DNA from: Thermoanaerobaculum sp964488355
GTDB lineage: Bacteria; Acidobacteriota; Thermoanaerobaculia; Thermoanaerobaculales; Thermoanaerobaculaceae
Reading direction: 5' to 3'
DNA: 64,000 nucleotides
Assembly: GCA_964488355.1 (NCBI GenBank)
Contig: CAZAUJ010000012.1
Coordinates: 1-64,000 of the forward strand
Part shown: positions 50,031 through 58,736 of the stretch, piece after piece
Position numbering within the stretch: position 1 is the stretch's first letter
How the letters are laid out: every line of letters begins with the position of its first letter
The notes under the pieces: model-generated
The model's database searches: none
What the model was told of the DNA's origin: nothing
What the model saw: only the letters and a program-made list of their open reading frames with translations
Translations under genes and position numbers: made by a program

Positions 50031-51359
50031 TTACCTCAAGAGCTTTTCGGCCACCCCCTCCAACGACGCTGCCAAAGCCTCCGCCAGGCCCATCGAGGGC
50101 GCCTCAACCATGATCCGTAGCAAGGGCTCCGTGCCCGAGTAGCGCACCAGCACCCTCCCCTGGCCAGCTAACTGGGCTTCCGCTTGCTGGATGGCCGCCT
50201 GTAAAGCGGGCAGGTCCCCCAAAGGCCGCTTTTCCCGCACCCGCACACCGCGCAGCACCTGCGGGTAAGGGCGCAGGTCGGCCCGCTCCTCCAGACAACG
50301 GCCCTCTTCCCGACCTTGGGCCAAGAGGTGGCAGGCGGTAAGCAAGCCGTCGCCGGTCACGCCGTAGTGGGCACAGATGATATGCCCGGACTGCTCCCCA
50401 CCCAAGGCCGCGCCCTCCCGGGTCATGGTCTCCCAAACCTCCCGGTCACCCACGGGGCAGCGCACCAAGCGCAAACCCTCTTGGCGCAATGCCACCTGCA
50501 AGGCGGCGTTGGACATGACGGTGGCCACGACCGTGCCACCCGGCAAGCGGCCCTGTCGGGCCAGGCTCCGTGCCCAGAGCAGGAGGACGTGGTCACCGGA
50601 AAGGACCCGCCCGGTGTGGGTCACCAGCACCGCCCGATCGCCATCGCCATCGAAGGCCACCCCCGCATCTGCCCCCTCAGAGGCAACCACCTCCGCCACC
50701 CCCTCCGGGTGCAGCGCGCCGCAACGGAGGTTGATGTTGTGGCCATCGGGGGCCGCGTTGATTAGCTTGGCCTCCGCGCCCAGCCGCGAGAACGCCTCCA
50801 AGGCCACTGGCACGGTGGCACCGTGGGCAGAGTCCACCACCACCCGCAACCCCGCCAGTGCTCCAGAAGGGAGGGTTCGGGTGAGCAGCTGGACGTAGTC
50901 TTGCCGAAAGGTGCCGTCTTCCGCGGGCAGGTCCTCGTCTCCCTCCCCCACCACCCGCGTCAGCAACGCCTCGATGAGTTCTTCGTCCCTTTGGGCCAGC
51001 TTTTCGCCGCTGGCCGCCAACAGCTTGATGCCGTTATCCGCAGCCGGGTTGTGGGAAGCGGAAATGACCACCCCACCGGCGAATCCCCCTTTGGCCCGCA
51101 CGAGCAGCGAGACGGCAGGTGTGGGCAGCACCCCGGCCCATACCACCTCGCCCCCGGCAGCTCGGAAGGCGCTGGCAAACCAGCGAGCAAGTTGAGGTGT
51201 GGAGGCCCGGGTGTCCCCGGCCAAGAGAATGCGCGGCGTGCCACCGGCCGCAGCCAAAAACTCCCGAAAGGCCCCCGCCAAGCGCTGCACCGTTTCCTTG
51301 TCCAAAGGATACGTGCCAGGTACCCCCCGCACGCCGTCCGTGCCGAAAAGCTTACTCAC
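50031..51359 (-). CDS. glmM: Phosphoglucosamine mutase
   Basis: A 442-residue enzyme that interconverts glucosamine-6-P and glucosamine-1-P for peptidoglycan precursors. It opens with MSKLFGTDGVRGVPGTYPLD, typical of GlmM. The phosphoserine loop is VVISASHNPAADNGIKL, the metal loop is VAFDGDGDRAVLV, the sugar-binding loop is GGEQSGHII and the C-terminal phosphate loop is VRYSGTEPLLRIMVE. All catalytic parts are present. The GTG start overlaps the cdaR stop; the ribosome site GGGGAGG lies in cdaR. The cdaA-cdaR-glmM order is the classical one. Confidence 0.96.
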   Translation of the reverse strand: MSKLFGTDGVRGVPGTYPLDKETVQRLAGAFREFLAAAGGTPRILLAGDTRASTPQLARWFASAFRAAGGEVVWAGVLPTPAVSLLVRAKGGFAGGVVISASHNPAADNGIKLLAASGEKLAQRDEELIEALLTRVVGEGDEDLPAEDGTFRQDYVQLLTRTLPSGALAGLRVVVDSAHGATVPVALEAFSRLGAEAKLINAAPDGHNINLRCGALHPEGVAEVVASEGADAGVAFDGDGDRAVLVTHTGRVLSGDHVLLLWARSLARQGRLPGGTVVATVMSNAALQVALRQEGLRLVRCPVGDREVWETMTREGAALGGEQSGHIICAHYGVTGDGLLTACHLLAQGREEGRCLEERADLRPYPQVLRGVRVREKRPLGDLPALQAAIQQAEAQLAGQGRVLVRYSGTEPLLRIMVEAPSMGLAEALAASLEGVAEKLLR

Positions 51360-52027
51360 GGGACCTCCCCTTCCAGCCCAGCAGAACCAGCGCCCAACTC
51401 CACTGTCACCTGCACCGCCAGCGGCCCAACCACCCGCAACAGGGGGCTGGGGGAGCGCACACCTACGGTTACGGAAAAGCTGCGCTGCGCCCCCTCCAGC
51501 ACCACCGGGTCGGTGGCCAAGCTGGGAAGCACCTCCAGCTGCTGACGCGGGCCTTGCACGCTGACCGTGCGCGGCTCCACCCGCGTGCTTAGCAAGCTGA
51601 AGCCGGGGGCCGGTTTCCCCACTAGGCTGGCATGCACCGGAACCCGCCGAGTGGCCATCGGCTCCAAGCGCAAAGGCAGCTCCGCTGGCGAGATGGCCAC
51701 CACCTCCACCTGGGGGGGAAGCCCGACTACGCGCCGGTCAACAGGATAGGACGCCTCGCCCTCACGCGCCTGGTGCAGATCCACCACCGCCCCCACCTTT
51801 TCCGCCGCCTGGAGGCGCTCCAGCGGCCCGCGCAAACGCACCGCCACCACTCGGGGCACGTCCGAAACCACCACCAGCTGGGCGGGCACGTTGACCAGCG
51901 TGAGGGACGCCTCCACCTCCCGCTCCGCCACCGGCATGCGCCGCTGCAGCGCTCGCCCGTACCACAAGGCCACGGCGAGCGCCAAGGCCAAGAGGAAAAG
52001 GCCAGGCGAGCGGGGCCAAAGCCTCAT
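51356..52027 (-). CDS. cdaR: YbbR-domain protein CdaR, regulator of CdaA
   Basis: A 223-residue protein with an N-terminal membrane helix (GLFLLALALAVALWYGRALQ) and two YbbR repeats outside the membrane (for example VTVGVRSPSPLLRVVGPLAV). In Firmicutes CdaR binds and tunes the c-di-AMP cyclase CdaA. It starts inside the end of cdaA (4 bp overlap) and ends inside the start of glmM, matching the conserved cdaA-cdaR-glmM arrangement. Identification rests on the repeats and this context. Confidence 0.87.
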   Translation of the reverse strand: MRLWPRSPGLFLLALALAVALWYGRALQRRMPVAEREVEASLTLVNVPAQLVVVSDVPRVVAVRLRGPLERLQAAEKVGAVVDLHQAREGEASYPVDRRVVGLPPQVEVVAISPAELPLRLEPMATRRVPVHASLVGKPAPGFSLLSTRVEPRTVSVQGPRQQLEVLPSLATDPVVLEGAQRSFSVTVGVRSPSPLLRVVGPLAVQVTVELGAGSAGLEGEVP

Positions 52028-52824
52028 GCCCCACCTCCCCGTTGGCCGAAGTAAACAAGCCGCAGCAACAGGTCACGCAGGGAGCGCTCGTCCAAGTCGC
52101 GGTGCAACTCCCCGCCCACCGCCACACTCACCTCCCCCCGCTCCTCGGAAACCACAATGGCCACCGCGTCCGTCTCCTCGGAAATGCCTAAGGCCGCCCG
52201 GTGCCGGGAGCCCAGCTCGGAGGAAAGGTTGGCTTGCACCGTCAAAGGGAGAAAGCAGCTAGCCGCTTGGATGCGCCGTCCCTGGATGATGACCGCCCCA
52301 TCGTGCAGGGGGGTGCCAGGGGTAAAAAGGTTGACGAGGAGGTCATAGGTGCAGAGAGCATCCAGGGGGATGCCCGTCTCGGCAAAGGTGCGCAGGCCTT
52401 CCCCCCGCTCGATGACGATCAAGGCACCGTACCGCCGCGCGCGCAAGGTACGGCAGGCCAGCACCAGGTCGTTGACCAGCACCTGCCGGCTGCTGGCGGC
52501 GGCAAACAGACGCAAGAGGGGCGTCTGCCCCATCGCGGCCAAGATCCGCCGCAGATCCTGCTGGAAGAGCACGATTACCGCCAGCGGCAGGTAAAAGAGC
52601 ACCTGTCCGAGAATGGCGGACAGCGTGATTAGGTCCAGAGCTTGGGCAGCAAGGAAGGCGCCAACCAACACCAGGATGCCCCAGAGCATGGCCAAGGCCC
52701 GCCGGCCCTGCAGGGCGCGCAAGACCAGGTAGAAGAGGCTGGCGACCAAAAGGATGTCGGCCAAGTCGCGAAGGCCAATCGCCACGGGTAACAAACCGTG
52801 CAAGACCTGCATTAGCCCAGCCAT
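52024..52824 (-). CDS. cdaA: Membrane diadenylate cyclase CdaA (DisA_N family)
   Basis: A 266-residue enzyme making cyclic di-AMP from two ATP. Three N-terminal membrane helices (to about residue 85) are followed by the DAC domain with TPGTPLHDGAVIIQGRRIQA (DGA motif) and SSELGSRHRAALGISEETDA (RHR motif), both needed for catalysis. c-di-AMP controls potassium and osmotic balance and cell-wall stability, and the cyclase sits with cdaR and glmM as usual. ATG 52824 overlaps folP by 13 bp; ATG 52812 would fit the folP stop equally well. Confidence 0.95.
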   Translation of the reverse strand: MAGLMQVLHGLLPVAIGLRDLADILLVASLFYLVLRALQGRRALAMLWGILVLVGAFLAAQALDLITLSAILGQVLFYLPLAVIVLFQQDLRRILAAMGQTPLLRLFAAASSRQVLVNDLVLACRTLRARRYGALIVIERGEGLRTFAETGIPLDALCTYDLLVNLFTPGTPLHDGAVIIQGRRIQAASCFLPLTVQANLSSELGSRHRAALGISEETDAVAIVVSEERGEVSVAVGGELHRDLDERSLRDLLLRLVYFGQRGGGA

Positions 52825-53651
52825 CGCCGTTCGACCGCCCTGGCCACCTGCAGAAACTGCCTGGTGGCGGCCACATCGTGGACCCGCACCACTACCTCGG
52901 GGCAGGAGAGAGCGGGCACCAGCGCGGCCAAGCTGCCCGGCAACCGCTCCCCCACCGGCGCCCCCGTCACGTGGCCAATAAAGGATTTGCGGGACGCACC
53001 TACCACCAAGGCAAAGCCCATGGCCGCCAGCTCGGGCAATGCGGCGAGCAAGGCCAGGTTGCCTTCCACGTCCTTGCCGAAGCCGATGCCTGGGTCGAGG
53101 AACAGGTGCTCCCGCGGAATCCCTGCCGCCAGCGCCCGCTGGGCACGCTGCCAGAGAAACTCCGCCACTTCCGCCACCACGTGGGTATAGCGAGTATTCT
53201 GTTGCATGGTTTGCGGCGTCCCGCGCATGTGCATGAGCACCAAGCCCGCCCCTTCGCGGGCGACCAAATCCAGCATCCTGGGGTCGGCGGCGGCAGTGAC
53301 GTCGTTCACGATGCAGGCGCCGGCGGCCAACGCCGCTTCCGCCACCGAGACCTTGCAGGTGTCCACGGATATGAGCGCGGAGGGGGCCTGTTGGGCCAAG
53401 GCAGTCACCACCGGCAGCGTCCGGGCCTTTTCTTCCTCAGCCGGCACCGGCTTCGCCCCTGGCCGAGTAGACTCCCCGCCCACATCCACAACCGCCGCCC
53501 CCTCCTCCAGCAGCTTCAGGCCCTGGGCCACGGCCGCCCGCGGCTCCAGCCAGAGCCCTCCATCGGAAAAAGAATCGGGTGTGACGTTCAGGACCCCCAT
53601 GAGGGCGGGGCCAGGCTGGGCAAAGAGCCGACGCGGATCAAAAGACGCCAC
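52812..53651 (-). CDS. folP: Dihydropteroate synthase
   Basis: A 279-residue TIM-barrel enzyme joining p-aminobenzoate to the pterin pyrophosphate made by FolK (6666-7163). Motifs: LMGVLNVTPDSFSDGG, VDVGGESTRPGAKPV, CIVNDVTAAADPRML, LFLDPGIGFGKDVEGNLALL and GASRKSFIGHVTGAP, all standard. The start is GTG with no strong ribosome site. It opens the folP-cdaA-cdaR-glmM operon. Confidence 0.95.
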   Translation of the reverse strand: MASFDPRRLFAQPGPALMGVLNVTPDSFSDGGLWLEPRAAVAQGLKLLEEGAAVVDVGGESTRPGAKPVPAEEEKARTLPVVTALAQQAPSALISVDTCKVSVAEAALAAGACIVNDVTAAADPRMLDLVAREGAGLVLMHMRGTPQTMQQNTRYTHVVAEVAEFLWQRAQRALAAGIPREHLFLDPGIGFGKDVEGNLALLAALPELAAMGFALVVGASRKSFIGHVTGAPVGERLPGSLAALVPALSCPEVVVRVHDVAATRQFLQVARAVERRWLG

Positions 53652-53689
53652 GCCCTCAAGCTTAGCTAAAGGTAGGGTTCTCGCGCCAG

Positions 53690-55384
53690 CTAGGGGGCGC
53701 GCCCCACAAACACCTGTTGCAGGGCGGTGCCATGCTCCTTGCTCACCTGGTCCTGTACCGTCACAGAAACGGTATAAGGCCCGTGAGGCAGGGAAAAGCG
53801 CAGGGTGGTACGAAAAACACCCTCCTGTAGCCCCCCTTCCTGACCAGCCCCCACCTCCAGCGGGAAGCTGGAAGTTGTGACGCTCAGGTTTTCCCCTTTT
53901 TCGTCGTAAACCGCCAGCAACACCGTACAGCCTCCCGCCAGGCCTCCCTCTGGCCTGGGCAGGAACACTAGCTCGCGCAGGGGCACACTCACCGTGGCTT
54001 CAAGCCTCACCTCCGAGGCCTCACTTCCCTTTTCCGCCAGGGCCACCGTGACGGGCACGCGGCCCTTTGGCTTGGGAAAGCTCAGGGGCGTGGCCAACTC
54101 CTGGGCCAGGTGCTCCTCCTCGGGTAGGTCCAGGTAACCCAGGCGGTGTCGAACCACCACCCCGGGTCGCCGAACCTGGACGGCAATGTGATGGAACTGC
54201 CGGTCGGGTGGGTGGGGAGGCGTGTAGCCCAGGGAATAGTAGGTGGCCGTATTCTCCAGCACGGCGGCTAAGGCCTTGTCCACCTGGGTGTTGCGCAGGT
54301 ACAGCCCACCCGTGCCCTGAACCAGCGAAAGCGGCGCGGTTTCCGGATCGGAGGTTTCTGGAGGAGCGGTAAAGGTTCCCACGTTTTTCACCATGCCCAG
54401 CTGACGGTTCTCCACGTCATGCAGCCGCAACGAGGACTCCAAGCCACGGGCATTGACCACGTACAGCTGAAATCCCGTGCTATTGGCAGCCCGCACCAGC
54501 GCCTGCAGCACCTCTTCCGTTTCTCGTTTGAGGGATTCCAAGGCTGGATCGGACTGGGCACGGTCGGTGAGGCCGGTATCGCTCCAGGTTTTGGGATCGG
54601 CGCTCACCAGGTACTGGGCCTCCGGGTGGAACTCCATGGTGCCGGTGAGCAACACCACCGCCTTTCGCCCACCGAAGCTGGCATAGGAGCGCATCAAGGC
54701 GCCGAGAGAGGCGGCGGTCACGGCAAAGGACTGCAGGTTGCGGCGCGCGCGTTCCTGGGCGGCGAAGCGTTGGGTTTGGCCCAAGTCGTAGCGGGTGGCG
54801 CGACCGGGCTCCTCATTCTGGAGGTACTGGGAGCGCACCGGGTCGTTTTCCAGGCGAGTGTCCACCCGGTGGCGCGAGGCAAAGGTGGGCAGCCGCCCCA
54901 CCTCGTCCAGGGCCGCCGCCACCTGCAAGGGCTCGGTGGTAAAGGGAAGCAGAAACTGCAACTGCTCACCGATGGCTGCCACCGCCCACTCCGTCTCCCC
55001 AGCAAGCGTTTGCCCCACTAGCTCCTTTGCCCGCTCCAAGGCCCGCGCGCGCGTGGGCGGGTCGAGAAAGTTGTTATCCACCACCAGCAAAACGCGCCGG
55101 CGAAAGCGCTCCTCCCCGGAGAGCGGGCTCTGACCGTTACTTGCCCAGGCCAGCTGAGGTTGGGCCTCCACGACTTTGAAAAAGTTGGTCAGGGGTACCG
55201 GCTTCCCATCCTCCAAAAGGGTGAAATCCTCCGGCCGCAAGTCGGTCACAGCCCGACCCTGGCCGTCGGTCACCACCACGTCCACGTTCACCACCCGTAC
55301 CTCCACCGAGCTGACAAAAGGAGGCGCAGGCTGGCCCTGTGCGGAAGCTTGGCCAACAAGGAGCGGCAGCAAGGCAAGCACCAT
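53690..55384 (-). CDS. Secreted VWFA-related Acidobacterial domain protein
   Basis: A 564-residue exported protein. A signal peptide (MVLALLPLLVGQASAQ) is followed by EVRVVNVDVVVTDGQGRAVT and LRPEDFTLLEDGKPVPLTNF, the opening of the VWFA-related domain (TIGR03436) that is characteristic of Acidobacteria. The VWA core has RRVLLVVDNNFLDPPTRARA (a MIDAS-like DxN rather than the classical DxSxS) and FGGRKAVVLLTG. The rest is beta-rich. Function is unknown. I chose ATG 55384 with GAGG; an upstream start would spoil the signal peptide. A TAAAAT -10 lies at 55407-55402. It is the best taxonomic clue in the window. Confidence 0.85.
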   Translation of the reverse strand: MVLALLPLLVGQASAQGQPAPPFVSSVEVRVVNVDVVVTDGQGRAVTDLRPEDFTLLEDGKPVPLTNFFKVVEAQPQLAWASNGQSPLSGEERFRRRVLLVVDNNFLDPPTRARALERAKELVGQTLAGETEWAVAAIGEQLQFLLPFTTEPLQVAAALDEVGRLPTFASRHRVDTRLENDPVRSQYLQNEEPGRATRYDLGQTQRFAAQERARRNLQSFAVTAASLGALMRSYASFGGRKAVVLLTGTMEFHPEAQYLVSADPKTWSDTGLTDRAQSDPALESLKRETEEVLQALVRAANSTGFQLYVVNARGLESSLRLHDVENRQLGMVKNVGTFTAPPETSDPETAPLSLVQGTGGLYLRNTQVDKALAAVLENTATYYSLGYTPPHPPDRQFHHIAVQVRRPGVVVRHRLGYLDLPEEEHLAQELATPLSFPKPKGRVPVTVALAEKGSEASEVRLEATVSVPLRELVFLPRPEGGLAGGCTVLLAVYDEKGENLSVTTSSFPLEVGAGQEGGLQEGVFRTTLRFSLPHGPYTVSVTVQDQVSKEHGTALQQVFVGRAP

Positions 55385-55401
55385 GTGAACCTCGCAATCT
55401 G

Positions 55402-55480
55402 ATTTTACGCCCAAGGTAGCAACACCCGGACCGCCCTCCTTGTTCCCGCACCGGGGGCAGGCTCAGCAGTTTGCTATGCT
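55402..55480. promoter_or_regulatory. Divergent promoters between VWFA and thioredoxin-fold genes
   Basis: On the minus strand TAAAAT (55407-55402) precedes the VWFA gene with a short leader. On the plus strand TGCTATGCT (an extended -10 box, TATGCT at 55475-55480) ends nine bases before ATG 55490, so that mRNA is leaderless or nearly so. Confidence 0.5.
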
Positions 55481-55489
55481 TGCCGAGCT

Positions 55490-56578
55490 ATGAAACGAGC
55501 CTGCGTTCTCATGACCCTGCTGGTAGCGGCAGCTTCCCACGCCCAAGGGGAGCTAGAGCTGGCCCGTCGCTTCGCTGCGGCGTATTTGCCTTACAGCCCT
55601 GAACCGGTGGAGGCGCGCCTGCTGGCCAACGGCCAAGCGCCCGCTGGCCGCTACCTGGTGGTGACCGCCACCCGGGCCAACCCGGAGAAAAACCGCGGCG
55701 AGCTGGTGAGCCTGGTGTTGGACCCCGAAGCGGGAACAGTCAATGCCGGTTTGGTCCTTGGTTTGGCGCCGCAGGGCATCCCCGCCGACCAACTGCCCCT
55801 CTTTGCCGAGTCAAGCCTGCCGCAGGTCTTGAGCCAGGGTATGGGCGGCAGCTTTCGTGTGCGCTGGCCCAGCTTGGCGGCCAAGCCTGGTGGCGTGGTG
55901 CAGCTGGCCACCGCCTACTCCACCGGCTACGGTTGGGTGCGCATGCCGGTGGCCATCACCGGTGACGGGAAGTACCTGATCATCGGCGAGAGCTTCCCTC
56001 TCGGCAAGGACCCACGGCAAGTTCGCCGTGAGCGGCTGGCCGAGGCCAAGCTTGCGCCGGATTTTTCCGTGCCCTCGCCCAAAGTTACGGTGGTGGAGTT
56101 TTCCGATATGCAGTGCCCAGCCTGCAAGCGAGCCTGGGGCGAGCTCAAGCCAATCTTGGAGAAGCTGCCCATAGCCCACGTTTCCGCCCATTTCCCGTTA
56201 GTGAGCAACCACCCTTGGGCCTTTCGCGCGGCGGTGGCAGGCGTCTGTTTCGCTCAGGGCAACCCTGCCCTGCTGCCGCGGTTCAAGGACTTCATGTTTG
56301 CCCAGCAAGGGGAGATCAAGTTGGAGACGGTGGACGAGGCGGTGTTCGCCTTTGCCCAGCAAAACGGCGTGGGTGAAAGCCAGCTGCGCACGTGCTACAT
56401 GCGCGAGAGCGCAGTGGATACGGTGCTGGCCCACCTGGCCTTGGGTTACCGATTAGGCGTGATGGGAACCCCCAGCTACTTTGCGGGCGGGGAGCACCTC
56501 CCCCTGGAGCCGCAGGCGTTTCAAGCCCGCTTGCAAACCATCATCAAGGCTGGCGGGTTGCCGGAAAAGGCCCAGTAG
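55490..56578 (+). CDS. Periplasmic DsbA/DsbG-like thiol-disulfide protein
   Basis: A 362-residue protein with a signal peptide (MKRACVLMTLLVAAASHAQG). Residues 20-190 are an unrecognised N-terminal domain. Residues 195-355 are a thioredoxin-fold DsbA-type domain: the active site is CPAC in FSDMQCPACKRAWGELK, and the cis-Pro loop is GVMGTPSYFAGGE. It should oxidise or isomerise disulfides in exported proteins. ATG 55490 is leaderless. It converges on the Mrp gene with one base between the stops. Confidence 0.85.
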   Translation: MKRACVLMTLLVAAASHAQGELELARRFAAAYLPYSPEPVEARLLANGQAPAGRYLVVTATRANPEKNRGELVSLVLDPEAGTVNAGLVLGLAPQGIPADQLPLFAESSLPQVLSQGMGGSFRVRWPSLAAKPGGVVQLATAYSTGYGWVRMPVAITGDGKYLIIGESFPLGKDPRQVRRERLAEAKLAPDFSVPSPKVTVVEFSDMQCPACKRAWGELKPILEKLPIAHVSAHFPLVSNHPWAFRAAVAGVCFAQGNPALLPRFKDFMFAQQGEIKLETVDEAVFAFAQQNGVGESQLRTCYMRESAVDTVLAHLALGYRLGVMGTPSYFAGGEHLPLEPQAFQARLQTIIKAGGLPEKAQ

Positions 56579-56579
56579 C

Positions 56580-57632
56580 TTAGGGCTGGATCTTTCCTCC
56601 TAGCCCCTCCACCACCGCGCGCGCCAGCTTGAAAAAGGCCTGGGCGGCGGGCGATTGGGGCTTGGCTGCCACGATGGGTCGGCCCGCGTCGCCGGTTACC
56701 ACCACCTCTGGTTCGATGGGGATTTCCCCAAGGAAGGGCACCCCCAGCTGCTCGGCGGTGCGCCGGCCCCCGCCGGACTTGAAGATTTCCGTGCGGAAAC
56801 CGCAATGGGGGCACAGGAACGCGGACATGTTTTCCACCACCCCCAGTACCGGCACGTTCACCTTGCGAAACATCAAAAGGCCTTTGCGCGCGTCAATGAG
56901 CGCCACGTCCTGCGGGGTGGTAACGATGATCGCCCCATCCAGGGGAAGCTGTTGGGTGATGGTAAGTTGGGCGTCGCCCGTGCCCGGGGGCAAGTCCACG
57001 ACTAAAATGTCTAACTGGCCCCAGGCCACGTCCTCCAAAAACTGCTGCAGCGCCTTCATCACCATCGGCCCACGCCAAATGACCGGCGTGTCAGGCTCCA
57101 ACAAGAAGCCCAAAGACATGACCTTGACACCGTTGCCCTCCACCGGCAGGATCCGCTCCTCCTCGTTTACCCGGGGAGGGTCCACGCAGCCCATCATCAG
57201 GTGCTGAGAAGGCCCGTAAATGTCCGCATCCAGAAGCCCCACAGCAAGGTTGAGCTGGCGCAGGGCCAATGCCAGGTTGGCAGCCACCGTGGACTTGCCC
57301 ACTCCACCCTTGCCCGAGGCCACGGCCACCTTGTAACGCACCCCTGGCAGCACCTGAGTGGTGGGCGCAGCCGAGGGACCCTGAGCGGGCGACTCCACCT
57401 CCACCTTCAACTCCAAGCTCTCCACCCCCGGCAGCTGCTGCAGCGCCTCCCGGGCCTGCCGCTCCACCACCGGCCCCGCCTCGCGGTTGGCAGTGGTCAT
57501 GCGGATGTCCACCGACAGCCGTCCGCCCTTAATGCGCACCGCTTTAACGAAGCCAAAGGAAACGATGTCCCGCGTAAGGCCGGGAAAGCGCACGCTGCGC
57601 AAAGCCTGCAGAACCTGTTCCTCGCGTACCAC
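56580..57632 (-). CDS. Mrp/ApbC-type iron-sulfur cluster carrier ATPase
   Basis: A 350-residue P-loop protein. An N-terminal MIP18/DUF59 domain (DIVSFGFVKAVRIKGGRLSV) precedes the deviant Walker A VAVASGKGGVGKSTVAANLA. Then come the switch motifs LLDADIYGPSQHLMMG and VDLPPGTGDAQLTITQQL and a C-terminal CPHC pair (SAFLCPHCGFRTEIFKSGGG) for a bridging 4Fe-4S cluster. It stores and delivers Fe-S clusters. I chose GTG 57632, which follows AAGGAGG five bases away. The DUF59 partner gene lies two bases upstream, so they act together. Confidence 0.93.
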   Translation of the reverse strand: MVREEQVLQALRSVRFPGLTRDIVSFGFVKAVRIKGGRLSVDIRMTTANREAGPVVERQAREALQQLPGVESLELKVEVESPAQGPSAAPTTQVLPGVRYKVAVASGKGGVGKSTVAANLALALRQLNLAVGLLDADIYGPSQHLMMGCVDPPRVNEEERILPVEGNGVKVMSLGFLLEPDTPVIWRGPMVMKALQQFLEDVAWGQLDILVVDLPPGTGDAQLTITQQLPLDGAIIVTTPQDVALIDARKGLLMFRKVNVPVLGVVENMSAFLCPHCGFRTEIFKSGGGRRTAEQLGVPFLGEIPIEPEVVVTGDAGRPIVAAKPQSPAAQAFFKLARAVVEGLGGKIQP

Positions 57633-57634
57633 CC

Positions 57635-57949
57635 TTACCTCCTTGTCTGCCAGCCCATGCGACGCTGGACCTCCTCCGAGGCCATGGCTGGGCTCCAAGG
57701 CGGGTCCCACACCACCTCCACCGCCACGTGCCGCGCACCAGTGTGGCGGCTCACCGCCTGGCGGATGTCGTCAGCAATGCGGTGAACGAGGGGACAGCCA
57801 CGCACCGTCAGGGTCACCTGCACCTTCACCGCGTCCGGAGGGTTGACCCACACGCCGTAAACCAACCCCAGGTCCACGATGGAAAAGGGAATCTCCGGAT
57901 CCATTACCGTCCCCAGAGCCTGCCAAACCGCGTCTTCCGTCAGCACCAC
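57635..57949 (-). CDS. DUF59/MIP18 family protein (SufT-like)
   Basis: A 104-residue single-domain MIP18 protein. The core VMDPEIPFSIVDLGLVYGVW and VQVTLTVRGCPLVHRIADDI are conserved, with the single Cys of the family in RGCPL. Such proteins help build or pass Fe-S clusters, and it is followed at once by the Mrp-type carrier. GTG 57949 follows GAGGAGG. Confidence 0.9.
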   Translation of the reverse strand: MVLTEDAVWQALGTVMDPEIPFSIVDLGLVYGVWVNPPDAVKVQVTLTVRGCPLVHRIADDIRQAVSRHTGARHVAVEVVWDPPWSPAMASEEVQRRMGWQTRR

Positions 57950-57957
57950 TTACCTCC

Positions 57958-58704
57958 TCAATGGACAACCGCTGCCGCTGCCCGCTCCGTTCCCAGACGC
58001 AGGGCATCCACCGCGTCCCTTACCTGCTGCATCAGCCGCTCCTTGGAGCCCACCCCTAACCCGCCGGTGAGGACCGGTTCGCCAAACCGCACGGTGATCG
58101 GACCAGGGCGCAGGAGGTAGCGCTTTTTGGGCAGCACCTTCCGCGGACCCTGCAAGCCTGTCGGCACGATGGGCAGCTGGGCCTTAAGGGCGATGAGGAA
58201 GCCCCCACGCTGGAAAGGCAACAGCTCGCCATTGGGGCTGCGGGTTTCTTCCGGGAACACCAGCACCGAGCGGCCAGCGCGGATTCGGGCCGCTGCCTCT
58301 TCGAAGGAGCGGATCGCCTGCCTTCGGTTTTCGCGATCCACCGGGATAAAACCCATGGCGCGCATGGCCCAGCCGAGAAAGGGAACGGAAAAGAGCGACT
58401 TCTTGGCCAGAAAGCGCACTTGCCCGGGGATGGCCACCAACAGCGCCGGGATGTCCAGCCAGCTTTCGTGGTTCGCCATGAAAACCACCGGCGTGTCGCG
58501 CGGCACCGTTTCCGCCCCTTCCACCCGCAGCCGCACACCGCACGCCCACAGGATGATTCGCGCCCACAGGCGCGCCCCGTTGCGCGTCCAATCGCCCTTG
58601 GGCGGCAAAAAGCCCACCAACGTGCCATAGGTGCCGATGATCACGGTGTCGATCACCGCCACCGTGAAGGCGAGAACGGTATGCAGCAGGCGCAGTATCA
58701 ACAC
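57958..58704 (-). CDS. plsC: 1-acyl-sn-glycerol-3-phosphate acyltransferase
   Basis: A 248-residue membrane acyltransferase making phosphatidic acid. The NHX4D motif is MANHESWLDIPALL; motif II is FIPVDRENRRQAIRSFEEAA; motif III is VFPEETRSPNGELLPFQRGG; motif IV is LPIVPTGLQG. One or two N-terminal membrane helices precede it. The start is GTG, 32 bp after ftsH, so it belongs to the tilS-hpt-ftsH run. Confidence 0.93.
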   Translation of the reverse strand: MLILRLLHTVLAFTVAVIDTVIIGTYGTLVGFLPPKGDWTRNGARLWARIILWACGVRLRVEGAETVPRDTPVVFMANHESWLDIPALLVAIPGQVRFLAKKSLFSVPFLGWAMRAMGFIPVDRENRRQAIRSFEEAAARIRAGRSVLVFPEETRSPNGELLPFQRGGFLIALKAQLPIVPTGLQGPRKVLPKKRYLLRPGPITVRFGEPVLTGGLGVGSKERLMQQVRDAVDALRLGTERAAAAVVH

Positions 58705-58736
58705 GAGGCCATTGTACCCGCCGAGGGTGCCGGTGC